Positions 46,583 through 58,310 of a DNA stretch of 64,000 nucleotides are shown piece after piece. Under the pieces are notes generated by a model, which worked only from the letters and a program-made list of their open reading frames with translations, did no database searches and had not been told where the DNA came from. This DNA comes from Aquilaria yunnanensis (Eukaryota; Streptophyta; Magnoliopsida; Malvales; Thymelaeaceae): positions 744,001 through 808,000 of the forward strand of contig JBDJPA010000012.1 of NCBI GenBank assembly GCA_039654915.1, in the 5' to 3' direction. A program made the position numbers and the translations under genes. Position 1 is the first letter of the stretch, and each line of letters opens with the position of its first letter.

Positions 46583-48810
46583 ACAAACACTTAAATAACA
46601 AAAAATAAACATGTAAAAGAAAGAACAAACAATACATTCTAAAAGAACAAGCATACCTTTCTGAAAGAATAAACATCAGAAGACAAAAGAATAAGAAGTT
46701 TACAGAAACAGGGTCATGTATAAGAACAAATAGTGCATTCTATAAAAAAAATACTTAAGTAACAAAAAATAAACATGTAAAAGAAAGAACAAACAATGCA
46801 TTCTAAAAGAACAAACATTGCATTCTAAAAGAACAAACATGTCATTCTAAAAGAACAAACATGTCATTCTAAAAGAACAAATATACCATTCTGAAAGAAC
46901 AAATACCAAAAGATAAAAGAACAGAAATTTTACGGAAACAAGGTCATGTATAAGAACAAATAGTGCATTCTATAAGAACAAACACTTAAGTAATAAAAAA
47001 TAAACATGTAAAAGAAAGGACAAATAATGCTTTTTAAAAGAATAAACATGTCATTCTAAAAGAACAAGCATATCCTTTTGAAAAAATAAACACCAGAAGA
47101 CAAAAGAATAAGAAGTTTACAGAAATATGGTCTTGTATAAAAACAAACAATTTTTTCTATAAAAACAAATACTTAAGTAACAAAAAATAAACATGTAAAA
47201 AAAAGAACAAACAATGCCTTCTAAAAGAACAAATATACCCTTCTAAAAGAACAAACATGTCATTCTAAATGAACAAACACCAGAATAAACAAGAACAAGA
47301 AGTTTACAGAAACATGGTCATGCATAAGAACAAACAGTGTCTTCTATAAAAACAAACACTTAAGTAACAAAAAATAAATATGTAAAAGAAAGAACAAACA
47401 ATGCATTCTAAAAGAACAAGCATGTCCTTCTAAAAGAACAAACATGTCATTTTCAAATAACAAACATCAAAGGACAAAAGAATAAGAAGTTTACAGAAAT
47501 AGAGTCATGTATAAGAACAAACAGTGCATTTTATAAAAACAAACACTTAAGTAACAAAAAATAAACATGTAAAAGAAAGAACAAACAATGCATTCTAAAA
47601 GAACAAACATACATTTCTAAAAGAACAAACATACCATTCTGAAATAACAAACACCAGAAGACAAAAGAATAAGAAGTTTATAGAAACAGCATCATGTATA
47701 AGAACAAATAGTGCATTCTATAAGAATAAACACTTAAGTAACAAAAAATAAATATGTAAAAGAAAGAACAAATAATGCCTTCTGAAAGAACAAACATACA
47801 CTTCTGAAAGAACAAACATACACTTCTGAAAGAACAAATACCAGAAGACAAAAGAACAAGAAGTTTACAGAAATAGGGTCATGTATAAGAATAAACAGTG
47901 TCTTCTATAAGAACAAACACTTAAGTAACAAAAAATAAATATATAAAAGAAAGAACAAACAATGCTTTTTAAAAAAACAAACATGTCATTCTGAAAGAAC
48001 AAACATGTCGTTCTGAAAGAACAAACACCAGAAGAAACAATAATAAGAAGTTTATAGAAACAGGGTCATGTATAAGAACAAACAATGCATTTTATAAAAA
48101 GAAACACTTAAGTACCAAAAAATAAACATGTAAAAGAAAGAACAAACAATGCCTTCTAAAAGAACAGACATGTAGACAAGAAGAAACAAACATTGCCTTC
48201 TAAAAGAACAAACAAGCTCGTAAATATAAATATCAAAACATAAAAGAACAAGTAATTTATGCAATGCCTGAAAATATAAAAGAACAAACATGCCCTTTCT
48301 AGAAGAACAAACAAGGCTTCTAAAAGAATAGAAAATAAACACATCATAAAGGAAAACAAACAGTACCTCATCAAAAGAACAAACAATGCATTCTAAAAGA
48401 ATAAACACGGAGACAAAAAAGAATAATCAATGCCTTCTTAAAGAATAAACAATGCATTCTAAAAGAACAAACATATCCTTCTAAAAGAACAAACATATCC
48501 TTCTAAAAGAGCAAACACGAAGGGACAAAATAACAAACGGTATATTCTATAAGAACAAACATATAAGTAAAAAAGAACAAACAATGACTTCTAAGAAAAC
48601 AAACAGGTACTTCTAAAAGAACAGACACCAAAGAACAAATGAACATTAGCTCATGATCTTGTAATAGAATTAGCTAAAAGAAAAAACACGTATAAAAAAC
48701 CCGAGATCTAAGGAAGACAAATAGTGCCTCCTCAAAAGAACAAACACATTCACTTTTGAAGAAACATAGAAGAACAAACAGATACCGTTAAAAGAACAAA
48801 AATGAGATAT
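46583..48810. repeat. Satellite-like array, exact 187-bp period
   Basis: The word CACTTAAG (or TACTTAAG) marks unit boundaries at 46588, 46752, 46983, 47170, 47357, 47544, 47731, 47918 and 48105. The first two spacings are 164 and 231; the next six are exactly 187. Each unit holds several 22-23-bp sub-repeats of the type AGAACAAACATnnnnTTCTAAA plus the conserved phrase ACAAAAGAATAAGAAGTTTA. After 48150 the order breaks into irregular sub-repeats. Open frames here on the minus strand are by-products of the repeat. Confidence 0.92.
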
Positions 48811-51347
48811 ACCTTTGATGTGTGATTTCTTCTAGCTTCTTTCCAATTCTTTTGCCCTTGTAGATACTTCTAGTTTGTGCGATTTTCTTTCCTTTTTTTT
48901 TTCTTGTTCATGAGCTTTTCTTTTATTTCTCGCTCTGATTATCGACATTCTGCATGGATTAAATACATCTACGATGTGGAAGAACGAACAACACTAAAAG
49001 ACGGAATAGGTTATAGGGATAGGTGTGGAAGATGACAAGTACTTACAATTGCTCGCTAAATGTTTCTACATCTCATGGTCTCTTCATCGTTGTGATCCCC
49101 CAATTTACACTGGAAATCAGTTTACTGTCGGCTAGGTTTTTCACGACGGAAATTTAGCAACTGGAATAGAGATTCTGCCCAGTGTTTCAATGAAAAACAG
49201 AGTTGAGCGGCTGAAGGCAACAATCTGTCGACGACGATTATAAGAAGAAAAGCTTTTCGAAGAAGTTGAATAGTTTCGGGTATCGCGTTGCAGATATTTA
49301 TCGGATGGCGTAAGATGTAATTTCGTGAGTTTTAGACGTGGTGGCATGCTTATAATTTTATAGAAATTGTAGCGCGTCTGCCAAATGATAGTTTTTAATA
49401 GGTATGGGTTAAAGTGATAGCAGTTATATAGTAGAAGGAAAGCTTCTGGCATAAGCCAGGTTTATGCAATCAATACAAGGAAGCCTTTCTACTGTTTTTT
49501 TTCTTTGTTTTTTCCAATTTTGTGATAAAACCTCTCTTTTGGTCTCTGAATATTTCATGTCTGCCATAATGATTCCCTACTTTCACCTTTTGTCGTAAGA
49601 TCGGGTGAAGACTATTTGTTGATGATGGTAAAATTGGCAGATAATAAAGTATGGGGACTTATAATTAGGGATGAAAGTAGGAATTTCTAGTTCAGGTCGA
49701 AACCCAACTCAAAATATGTATACTCTTCTCTCTTTTATGTAACCCAAAACCAACTCAAATAAATTTAAAACTCGACTCGACCTGAACTTGATTTAATCAG
49801 AATCGGATCGGTATTAGTCAGGTTCACTCGATCATTATGATCCTTGCGAAGGTAGTAGGCAAGTTGACCAGGCGGTGGAAGACAAGGAAGTGTGTGACTG
49901 TGGTGGACAATGGATGATGAGAATGGTGGTGGACGATGGACTACGAGAATGGCAATGGACAACTAGAATGGTGGTGGATGATGAGGAAGTGCATTGAATG
50001 ACAAAGAGAGCGACGGACAATGAAGTTAATGAGCAACAGACAACGACATCAAGGAGGGCGTCGAAATGATGAGCCAAGGAACGGAAACAACAACAAAGAT
50101 GACAGAGATGACAATAAGATGAGAAAAGAAGAAGAAAGGTAAGATTGAGCAAAGGATGCGAAAAGAAGGAGAAAGGCGAGATAGAGAGAAAATGAGAGGC
50201 GACGAATTAAAATCTAAGGTTGAAGGAAGAATTAAACAAAAATGGTTAATTATATCTTAATCCCTTATATATCCTCCTTCTGCTCCTTAAGTCCCATCTA
50301 TTTATAATCTTACATTTTCAGTACTGTCACTCTCAAATCCTACACCATATACAATTCAAGTTATTTTTATCATGGTCCAATTTTTTTGTCATCTTTAGTT
50401 ATTATAATTTGTCTATTTTTTACTATGATTATGGTTGATTTGGCTCTAGTCAATTTTTTTTCTTTTCATTTTATTGTTATTAAGTTAATAGTTAAACCAT
50501 TAATTGATTGACATAAGATAAATACAATTTTTTGTTTTGGTCATTTTTTTAATTATTGATGATTGAATTTTGCAACATTAATAATTTGGTCCATAATTGC
50601 TAAAATTTAAATTAATTTTTTCTAGAAATTTTTTTATTGATATTAAAACTGAGGTTTGAATTAATGAGAGATGAAAAATTTTAGTTAAATTTTTTAATAA
50701 AAAATAAAATATGTATAAATTCAAAACACATACGATTTTTTGTTTCACAGTATTATGTTTCGATCATAACTAATCATTTTAATTATAAGAATAAAATGTA
50801 AAGAGAATCCAACTCAAAATTGAAATAGAAAAAAATTTTAGCTATCAATGTGAATTTATAGGTGAAAATTTTTTAATTACTTATAATAAAAATTATTTTA
50901 ATCCTAAATTTATTGAATTAAGTTTGCGCAATAAAATGCAGGTCATCAAAACCTCGTGCTCTATGTTAGTTTACTTGTATATCCTTAATGATTATATTAT
51001 CACCCATTAAAGAGTGAACCGGATTAAGAAGTTTGATATTAATTGACTTTGTTGAATTTTTCCCCATATGAAGGGTGAAAATGACAAGTGACAATTTAAT
51101 TTGGTTCAACAAGTAATTAATTAGTTAAAAGTTCCCAAATTATATTCAGAATGATGACACCAACCACTTTGCTTGCATGATTAATCATGGCCCTAAATAG
51201 GTTACTTTTCCTTTTTTTATAAGAACAAGCCCACTGGCACACTTTTTCTTCTATTATCTTCCAACTCAAAAGGATGAAATAAATTGGGGTTGTGTGAGTA
51301 ATTCAAACAACCTCAAGCAGGTTTACTCAATTTCTTATACTTAGTGT
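48811..51347. other. Spacer, no gene recognised
   Basis: 48811-49460 is mixed-composition sequence with one 103-codon minus frame (49141-49452) lacking any family signature. At about 49664, TAGGGATGAAAG resembles a hAT-type MITE start, followed by AACCCAACTC-type words, but no matching right end was found. 49830-50210 is a purine-rich GATGA/GACAA stretch. 50250-51340 is AT-rich. Confidence 0.4.
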
Positions 51348-51712
51348 ACAAAGCACCGTTTGTCCTGAATCTTTAAGTGTCATTGCAAATTGGTCATCAA
51401 CCTTTATTTTATTACAAGTTAATCTCAAACCTCTATAATTAAATTAGTCCATAGCGTTTGGTAAGACTGAGTTGTTATTGAAACATAGTTTACAGAAACA
51501 AAAATAAAATTAATAATTTAAATGGTCAATTAACTGTCAAAAAATTATATCTTTATTTTTTTTTGAAAGACAGTTATTGAATTATCAGAATTTGTTAACT
51601 CTTACAAGCAATGACTTATAATGGTTTGAGACCCATTCGCCATGAAATGGAGGTTGGGAATTGATTAGAATGACATTTAAAAATTTGAAACTAATGTCCT
51701 ATTTGCTGGTTA
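51348..51712. mobile_element. Mutator-like MITE relic
   Basis: The left arm (GCACCGTTTGTCCTGAATC..., GTGTCATTGCAAATTGGTCA) and the reverse complement of the right arm (AGCAAATAGGACATTAGTT..., ATGTCATTCTAATCAATTCC) are similar over about 90 bp. The target duplication is not resolved. Confidence 0.5.
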
Positions 51713-51987
51713 TGTGCCGTATCATACTCTTTTTATTTATTTTTTATTTTGCCAACAGAAGGCAGCAGGCGGAGGTTGAGTTGAGTTGCGTGAAGGCAAT
51801 TGCCCATCTGAAATTGACAAAATCATATTTTTAGAATAATTTTTTAAATATAATTTTCAAGTTTAACTTCATAAGTTTCGAAATTCTATAAATATATGCT
51901 ATGGAATAGTTAATTATTGCTCCATCACCAATTTTCTTGGCTCCGCCCCGCAAAAGGTCTATGATTTTAGCTACCCCTCCTCTCAAG

Positions 51988-52405
51988 TAATAAATTGCAC
52001 CATCAATCCCAAACCTATAATCATTACAAATTAGTCCTGAACTTTTGTTTTGTTGCATATGAGTCCTAAACCTTTATAAAGCATTGCATATTGGTTCTTA
52101 GCCTCATGAGAAGATTTAGGTAGCACAGAAACCCGATTTACTAAGAGGAAACTAGATCATGTAAATGGTTTTCTAATTAAAAAGATTATGATACAGTTTG
52201 AATTCACTGTAGACAATTAATAAATAATTTAAATTTAAATTTAAAATTTTATATTTTATAGTTATGTCAGAGTTCGCAAATTTCATAGGGCTATGAACCA
52301 ATATGGAATAGATTTTAAAGATTTGCCAACATGCAACAAAAGAAGGTTGATAACCAATTTGTAACTATAATTATAAGTTTAGGACTAATAGTCCAATTTA
52401 CGCCT
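51988..52405. mobile_element. Mutator-like MITE relic, same style as 51348-51712
   Basis: The left arm (TAAATTGCACCATCAATCCC..., GTCCTGAACTTTTGTTTTGT) pairs with the right arm, whose reverse complement contains GTAAATTGGACTATTAGTCC and ACCTTCTTTTGTTGCATG. Boundaries are approximate. Confidence 0.5.
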
Positions 52406-53339
52406 CCTGTCTCTCTGGTCTCCTTACGTAACTTGTTTTTCGTTCATATATATCCGCTCTCATGGATAAGGTGGTGTTTTACGTTCTCTTTTCTGAAGAA
52501 TATTTTTGTTTTCTTTTTCTTGTAAACTTAAAATATTTCATTTGAACACCTTAGCTTCAAGATGTTTAACCCTGATACACGATACGTGTGAGGGAAACCT
52601 AATGGATGGATGGATTTCAGGCTAGCCTATCGTTGAATTACCAATAAATCTCTGGTCTAAAATGTTTGGGCCAACTGTAGATTCAATATTATTCAGGGAG
52701 TATTTGATTTAAGAATTTTTAAGATTCTTGAAAAGTAATATTACAAGAAAATGACATTTGGGAAAGTTTCCACCCAAACTTTTTAACATAATAACGGTTG
52801 AGTGTCGATAGGTAGAAGTTCATAATTTAAATGATATTTTGTTTGGTTAGATTGATAACATAATTTATTGATTCTCATTTTCCAAAAGAGATGTTGTATT
52901 CATAGTTTATTGAAAAATTGTTTTCTGACTTGTAGGGTTGGGGTAAAATAAGAGATATGTACAATTAAATAACTAATATTTATATTTGGTATAAGACAAA
53001 TTTACATTGACTTTTATTTTTTGTACATGTTATACTTTGGTACTCCATTAAATTGTTCCTACATTTTTTTGTATGCATGTAGTTTGATGACATTGTACAT
53101 ATCATTTTTCCCGTTTGCACATATATGTACCTAAACAAACATTAGAGATTCATTTGGAAAAAAGTATAAAGATTAGGGGTAGAGAAAGAGGTTTAATGTA
53201 TATGCCCCAGCCCCCAACCACCTCCCAAAGTTATTAAAGTTGGGATTCTACCTAGAGTCATTTTGATTTTTCTATAATCGTAAAGTCGTAAAAAAATATA
53301 AAGTTGTAAGACTCTACTAAAAGCTTTGGTATCTCTAGC
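52406..53339. other. AT-rich spacer, nothing recognised
   Basis: No coding segment, long inverted repeat or terminal repeat seen. Confidence 0.4.
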
Positions 53340-53357
53340 TAATGGGTTTATTATCTC

Positions 53358-53408
53358 ATCCCACATGGACGAAGTATGAGGAAAATTAGTAGTGTGAGGT
53401 TATATAAA
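53358..53408 (+). promoter_or_regulatory. snRNA-promoter-like USE plus TATA, copy 1
   Basis: ATCCCACATGG (53358-53368), then 32 nt, then TATATAAA (53401-53408). This order and spacing resemble Pol II-type plant snRNA promoters. No snRNA was recognised downstream. Confidence 0.4.
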
Positions 53409-54025
53409 AACAAGGAAGGGTAGTTTAGATTGATGTTCTCCTATTTCTCCCATATCGCACATGGATGGGTCGATAGCGAAAAGCCAAGGAAGCAATGTAC
53501 ATGAGTGGAGAATTGTCGCTGGGTTTTCTCCAATAAACACACCAAGCATCCCACATAGCTGAGGGAAAGGGGTACAAAAGTTGAAGGGCAAAAGGGGTGT
53601 ATGGGCAAGGCTGTTTGTCAACAAATCAGTCGAATAGAATGGTATATAATTCCTATTGTGAGTCTACAAAAGAAGGAGAGACTTAAGGTTGATGTTTCAT
53701 TTCTTCCTTACCCAACATGGAACAATCAAACCCACATGGAACAATTGAAAGGGAGGTGAGAACATGAGTAGCGGTTTCGTCCCTTGCTGAAGGTGTTGGC
53801 GTGTGTTTTGACTTCTGATAGCTCTTTGTCCCGCATGGGCGAGATAGAAGGAGAATAAGAACTTGTGGGTCCTAAGATGGAGTGGCTGGTGAAGCACCTA
53901 TTACAACAAGTGACTTGTTCAAGGTTTCTTGGATTGTAGATTTGGTTTTAACATTCAAGTTCAAAGCTTGGTTCCATTGATTCTTGGGGCCTTTATAATT
54001 TGCAATGTGTGTTGTGGTAGTTGGA

Positions 54026-54075
54026 GTCCCACATGGATGAAGTCTATAGTGAAACAAGGGTCCGAAGTTATATAA
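54026..54075 (+). promoter_or_regulatory. snRNA-promoter-like USE plus TATA, copy 2
   Basis: GTCCCACATGG (54026-54036), then 32 nt, then TATATAA (54069-54075). The gap equals that of the copy at 53358. Confidence 0.4.
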
Positions 54076-54110
54076 TGCAAGTCTGGAAAGGTGCTTTCAA
54101 TGCCAAAATT

Positions 54111-56893
54111 GGTTTAACAAAACACCTTTGCTACTTTCTGTTGTGAAACTGAGAAGCTGAGGTTATAAAACCAAGATTATATCGAACACATGATTATCAA
54201 CTTTGATTTGAGGTAGAAAAGTAATTTGGCTCATAGGACACGCATAAGATAATTCGTATTTTTAGACAATCAATAGCATAAACTCAAAATAACCAAAACT
54301 TGCAGACTTCATTTTAACCCCAATTATATTAACTAAAGCAACAAGCTTTGATTGTACATTAGCAACAGTAATAATTACTTTTTGGGCTGAGTTAGGCCTA
54401 TTTTTGGGCTTTCACTTGCCGTTTCCCAACGTGTGCCTCATGCCTCATGCCTCCAGACTTGTTGCAATATTGTCCTTGCTACAATATTTTTTTTTTGGGC
54501 TACAATTGTTTTGGACTTTTGGCCCAAGAAGCATAAGAAATCAAACAAATGGGTGAATTACAACATAGGTCCTTTATTTGTTCATGATGATATTATTTGG
54601 TTCTCAAATTTTCAAATCAAGTATTTTTTTTCCATTATGCTCTAATAGACATAGGAGATGTTATAAAGTTTTGATTTTGGTGTTTTAATTCTAAAACTTT
54701 CATAAGTTACAGTCAAAGTCTCAGCTTGTATTGAAATTCTGCATCTATTATTTTTGTTTTTTACCGTGTGTTTTCTATTTATCAAATTGGTAATCAACAC
54801 TTTTAAATGTTCTAATTTTTTAAAATCCTTGAATTGATCATCACTTAGCTTTGAATTCGTAACTATTTCATACACTTTTTTTCTCTATAAATGTTATTAG
54901 CATGAAAAAGTTATATCTTCATTGATTAACCCACAACAAAATGTGGGTTGATTACTAGTAAAGATCTAAGTAATACAAAATTTAATTCTTTGGTTCACCG
55001 GCTTTCCCAAATAGACTTGCAATTCAACCCATATATGAAATAAAACTTGAATAACCTGATCTAATTAGATCTGAGAATGAAAAATTACCCAACTTGTATT
55101 AACCTGAACCAAATACATCTAAGTCAATTGGCATCCAAAAAGATACTCAAATTGAACAAAAATAACTCAATTTGAACCAGATCTAAACCAAAATCATGAC
55201 AACACAATTAAATCCATGCATAAATAATTTGATTGGACACTGACCCATCTGACACCCATGTATATGAATATGATATGATGAAAGTGTCTGTTGGGCTATT
55301 TTGTGAACCATTTAGGCCGGGATCAATAGCACCAGCCACTCAGTAGCTAAACTTGTAAACATTTCACTCTCAATCTTTTGGGCGAATTTTGGTCGATCCA
55401 TTTGTTTTCATGTGTAGGTGAGTGCCGAGGCACAAGCTTGACAAGGAAGACGCCGTCATCATCCTTTTCCAGGGGCTATAGAGTGTGTAACTGCCTTTGC
55501 CTCCATCTTGGTGGAGGAGGAGCGAACTAGCTAGGGTTCTTCTCTTTTGGCTGTTGGAGAGTTGACTTGGATGAAGTGTCATTGGGATGCTGTCAAACAG
55601 GTGATCTATAAATGGAAAATGCTGAACCAAAGAATCCATATAAGAACAGCCCTTACCTAGATTCTCTCGCCATGGCTCGTAGCTCTTCTACTTCTTCTAG
55701 CAATGATGAATCGGTAATTTCTTTTTTTGAATTAATTTAATGCATAAAAATTCTAGAATTTTTATTTATTGGAAATATTGGTGTCTTAATGGTATAGATG
55801 TTAATCAATTATGAGAAAGTTTGTAATATTAGGTTTTCTTCACGTTTAAGGTTATTCACGTTCTCCTTTTTTGTATTTGAAATATGGAGTCTCACAATTG
55901 TCCCTATATACTGGCCCCATGTCCATCACTGTAGCTAAACTCGAAATAATAAAAATAATGCATTTTTAAAAATGGAAAATGAACCAGGCCTGAGTTTATG
56001 ATCAGAGTTGCATCTGGTGTGTAAACTGCAAAAAATGCAGCTTAACAGGTAAAATGAATAGTAAAACCAGATAGAAGAAACTGATGAGGGAACAAGATTC
56101 ATTATGTACAATTGTTTTCCAACAAAAAAAGCATGTAATCATCGTTTTTGAATTCCATTGCCCAATTAAAAGTTCATATTTACTTGATAAATTTAGGCAT
56201 TGTTTTGGTTCTATTTAGCTCTGTAATTTTCTTTTTAGTGGCTACTCATTTGTATTGTTTAAGAATGACTGAATATTAATGCATTAAAGCCAAACTTTAC
56301 ATAAATCTCTATTCAAAGCTACAATAGCAATTGTTGGACTTCTCAACGATTCCAACATCCTCTGATCCAAATTTGCTGCATCGCTTACCACCTTTGTCTC
56401 ACTTTCATTGCCTTTGCCTGAATTTAAGTATAAGCATTGGAACAAAAATGTGGTTAGTCCTTTATTGTTATCTGTTAAGTAATACATAACATGATCTTAT
56501 TGTTTATTAGATGTCATTAATTAGATTTTCAGAATCCAGCAAAGTGCATATGCTATATAGAAGTTACTTTATACTACTTTTTAGATATTATTTGCAAATT
56601 GATTTACACAATGAAGGTCTCTCAACTAAATCAAAGACATCTAATTCCCATCGGCTAAAACATGTTCCCCCCATTTCCCTTCTCACTACTCTCCTTCACC
56701 AAGCCATGTTGGTAACCTAAAACGACCCATCTTTTTTCCTCTTCTCTTTATTTTTCAATCCCATTTTCTGCTTGAGTTTTTGAAACAAAATACAAGCAAG
56801 TGAATAGGGTGCGAAAAAGCTTCTTACAAGTAAGAGAATAGAGAACAAAAATGCTTCTTTCTTTCTCTTTATTTTTGTTGAGAAAATTAAAAT
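54111..56893. other. Spacer upstream of the DUF716 pseudogene
   Basis: No gene is supported. At about 55672 an ATG opens a Ser-rich frame (MARSSSTSSSNDES) that runs into a GTAATT donor-like site, with a CATATAAG box about 40 nt upstream; this could be a first exon, but no partner exon was found. The rest is AT-rich. Confidence 0.35.
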
Positions 56894-57715
56894 ATAGGTA
56901 CTTTTGTGGGTCATGTAGCACTAGGCTTTGCCTCTGTAGTGCTTGGGTTATGGCATCTCATAAACCACATCATGCTCCATTCCCAACACCCAAACTCCTA
57001 CATAGGCTTGCCATGGTTCTCAACCTCAAAATCAATACACAAAGAGCTGTTCTTCATCATGATTGGTTATTCGATTTCCATCTCCATGGGGCTTTTCATT
57101 GGCCCAAAAGCCACTGACCTTTTGATCAAGATGGCATAATCCCATCAAACCATCTCCATAACTGTGAGCACTCCTCAATCTCTCTTACATTCTTCACCTA
57201 TGCAGTTTTTGCCATCCTCCTCCTTGATTAACTTACCATTATAGCTTAACATGAGTTGACCCAATTGCTTGGTGCTATGGCCTTCTCTCAGTAGCTCCTC
57301 ATGTTCCATCTCCACTCCTCTGACCACATGGGTGTAGAAGGCCAATACCAGTTGCTTGTACAAACTGAAATTATGGTTTGTTGGGTCAGTCCCTTATGGG
57401 AATAAGGTACCCCACAAGCTTTATGATTTGTTTCATTAAGCATGTGGCTATTTTCTTCCAAGGAGTTTGGTTGGTTTTCATGGGTTACATGCTTTGGGCA
57501 CCTAGCTTATCTCAAATGGCTACTTCATCCATAAAGAAGAGGGTCACCAAGTGGTCAAATGTTCAAGCCCCAAAAGGCTCTTTATGGAGCCAAGTCCTTG
57601 GTCAATCTCCAATTTAAGTTGGTTCTTAATTTTGGTCATAGTTTCCTTAGTTTCTATGTACTTAATCTTGGTGAATGTTTAAGGATCAGAAAAAATTGGA
57701 TATTCTATTATAAGC
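56894..57715 (+). pseudogene. DUF716 / TMEM45-like membrane protein pseudogene
   Basis: Translation in mixed frames gives the DUF716 order: GTFVGHVALGFA (56897 on), then LWHLINHI, HPNSYIGLPWF, and SISISMGLFIGPK near 57085-57110. Later blocks in shifted frames include a tract around the HMG of DHMG/VEGQYQ (about 57315-57350) and FFQGVWLVFMGYMLWAP (about 57448-57503). The first codon is ATA where the family start Met is expected. A stop follows LLIKMA (57139), and several frame changes and stops come after. No introns remain visible, matching either a single-exon parent or a processed copy. The family is multi-pass membrane proteins of poorly known role. Confidence 0.75.
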
Positions 57716-58224
57716 AAAGAGGAAAAGGAGTTGGAAGATGTTGGCAATAGCAATAACAAGTTTGTAGAGCCCAAGAGTTTGAACATTCAAATGGAAAGAT
57801 CCTTTGTGCTTGTTCACATGGACAATTAAATTAAAAAAGCATGAATTTGATATTAAGTGTAAATGTATGCAAAAATTCAGGTGGTGGGAATTTTTCTGTT
57901 TTTGCAACTACTTAAATTTAAGCTAGCAATGTTGGTTTAGTTATGTTAGCTACAACAATGTGTAATGCTGATAGATTAAAATAAGTTGCTCAATTTGGTA
58001 GGTTTTAAGTCAGTGCTTCTCTGGTTTGAGGATGTTTCTAGTTCAATTGTGGATAGAGCTGAAAGATTGGACTTGAAATACGAGGTTAGGTTAGGGCCGA
58101 AGAGTAAAAAACTGTGATTTGGGTTGAACCGAAATTGACCTAATATAAAGAAACATCAAACGGGTTGGTTCAGGCCCAAATTGAATTAGCCTGATTTAAC
58201 CTGAAAAATTGCAGGCCCAGCCCA

Positions 58225-58310
58225 AGGTTAGGGTAGTTTGTGGGTTGGGTTAGGGTAATTGCAGGCCCAGCCCATTTCATCCTAACCCAACCCACAAACT
58301 ACCCTAACCT
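58225..58310. repeat. Perfect 30-bp inverted repeat with 26-nt loop
   Basis: Arms 58225-58254 and 58281-58310 are exact reverse complements (AGGTTAGGGTAGTTTGTGGG... against ...CCCACAAACTACCCTAACCT). The phrase GCAGGCCCAGCCCA also repeats directly at about 58211 and 58262. It lies at the left side of the hAT relic region. Confidence 0.88.

Larger units (their letters stand above)
53340..54110 (+). repeat. Cluster of degenerate USE/TATA-bearing repeats
   Basis: CACATGG occurs at about 53362, 53458, 53733 and 54031, with CAACATGG at about 53713 and CCCGCATGGG at about 53831. The segments starting 53358 and 54026 align over about 65 bp (ATCCCACATGGACGAAGT against GTCCCACATGGATGAAGT), and TTGATGTTYTC...-type sequence repeats at 53431 and 53688. 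Looks like decayed LTRs or tandem copies of a TRIM-like unit; no coding. Confidence 0.5.

Noticed and set aside
48052..48408. 118-codon minus-strand frame rich in Phe, Leu and Cys
   Set aside because: It is made by the AGAACAAACA-type tandem repeat read on the other strand, and neighbouring frames are similar.
46583..48810. CRISPR-like regular array
   Set aside because: Spacing is regular, but units are full-length tandem copies with no unique spacers, and the genome is a plant's.
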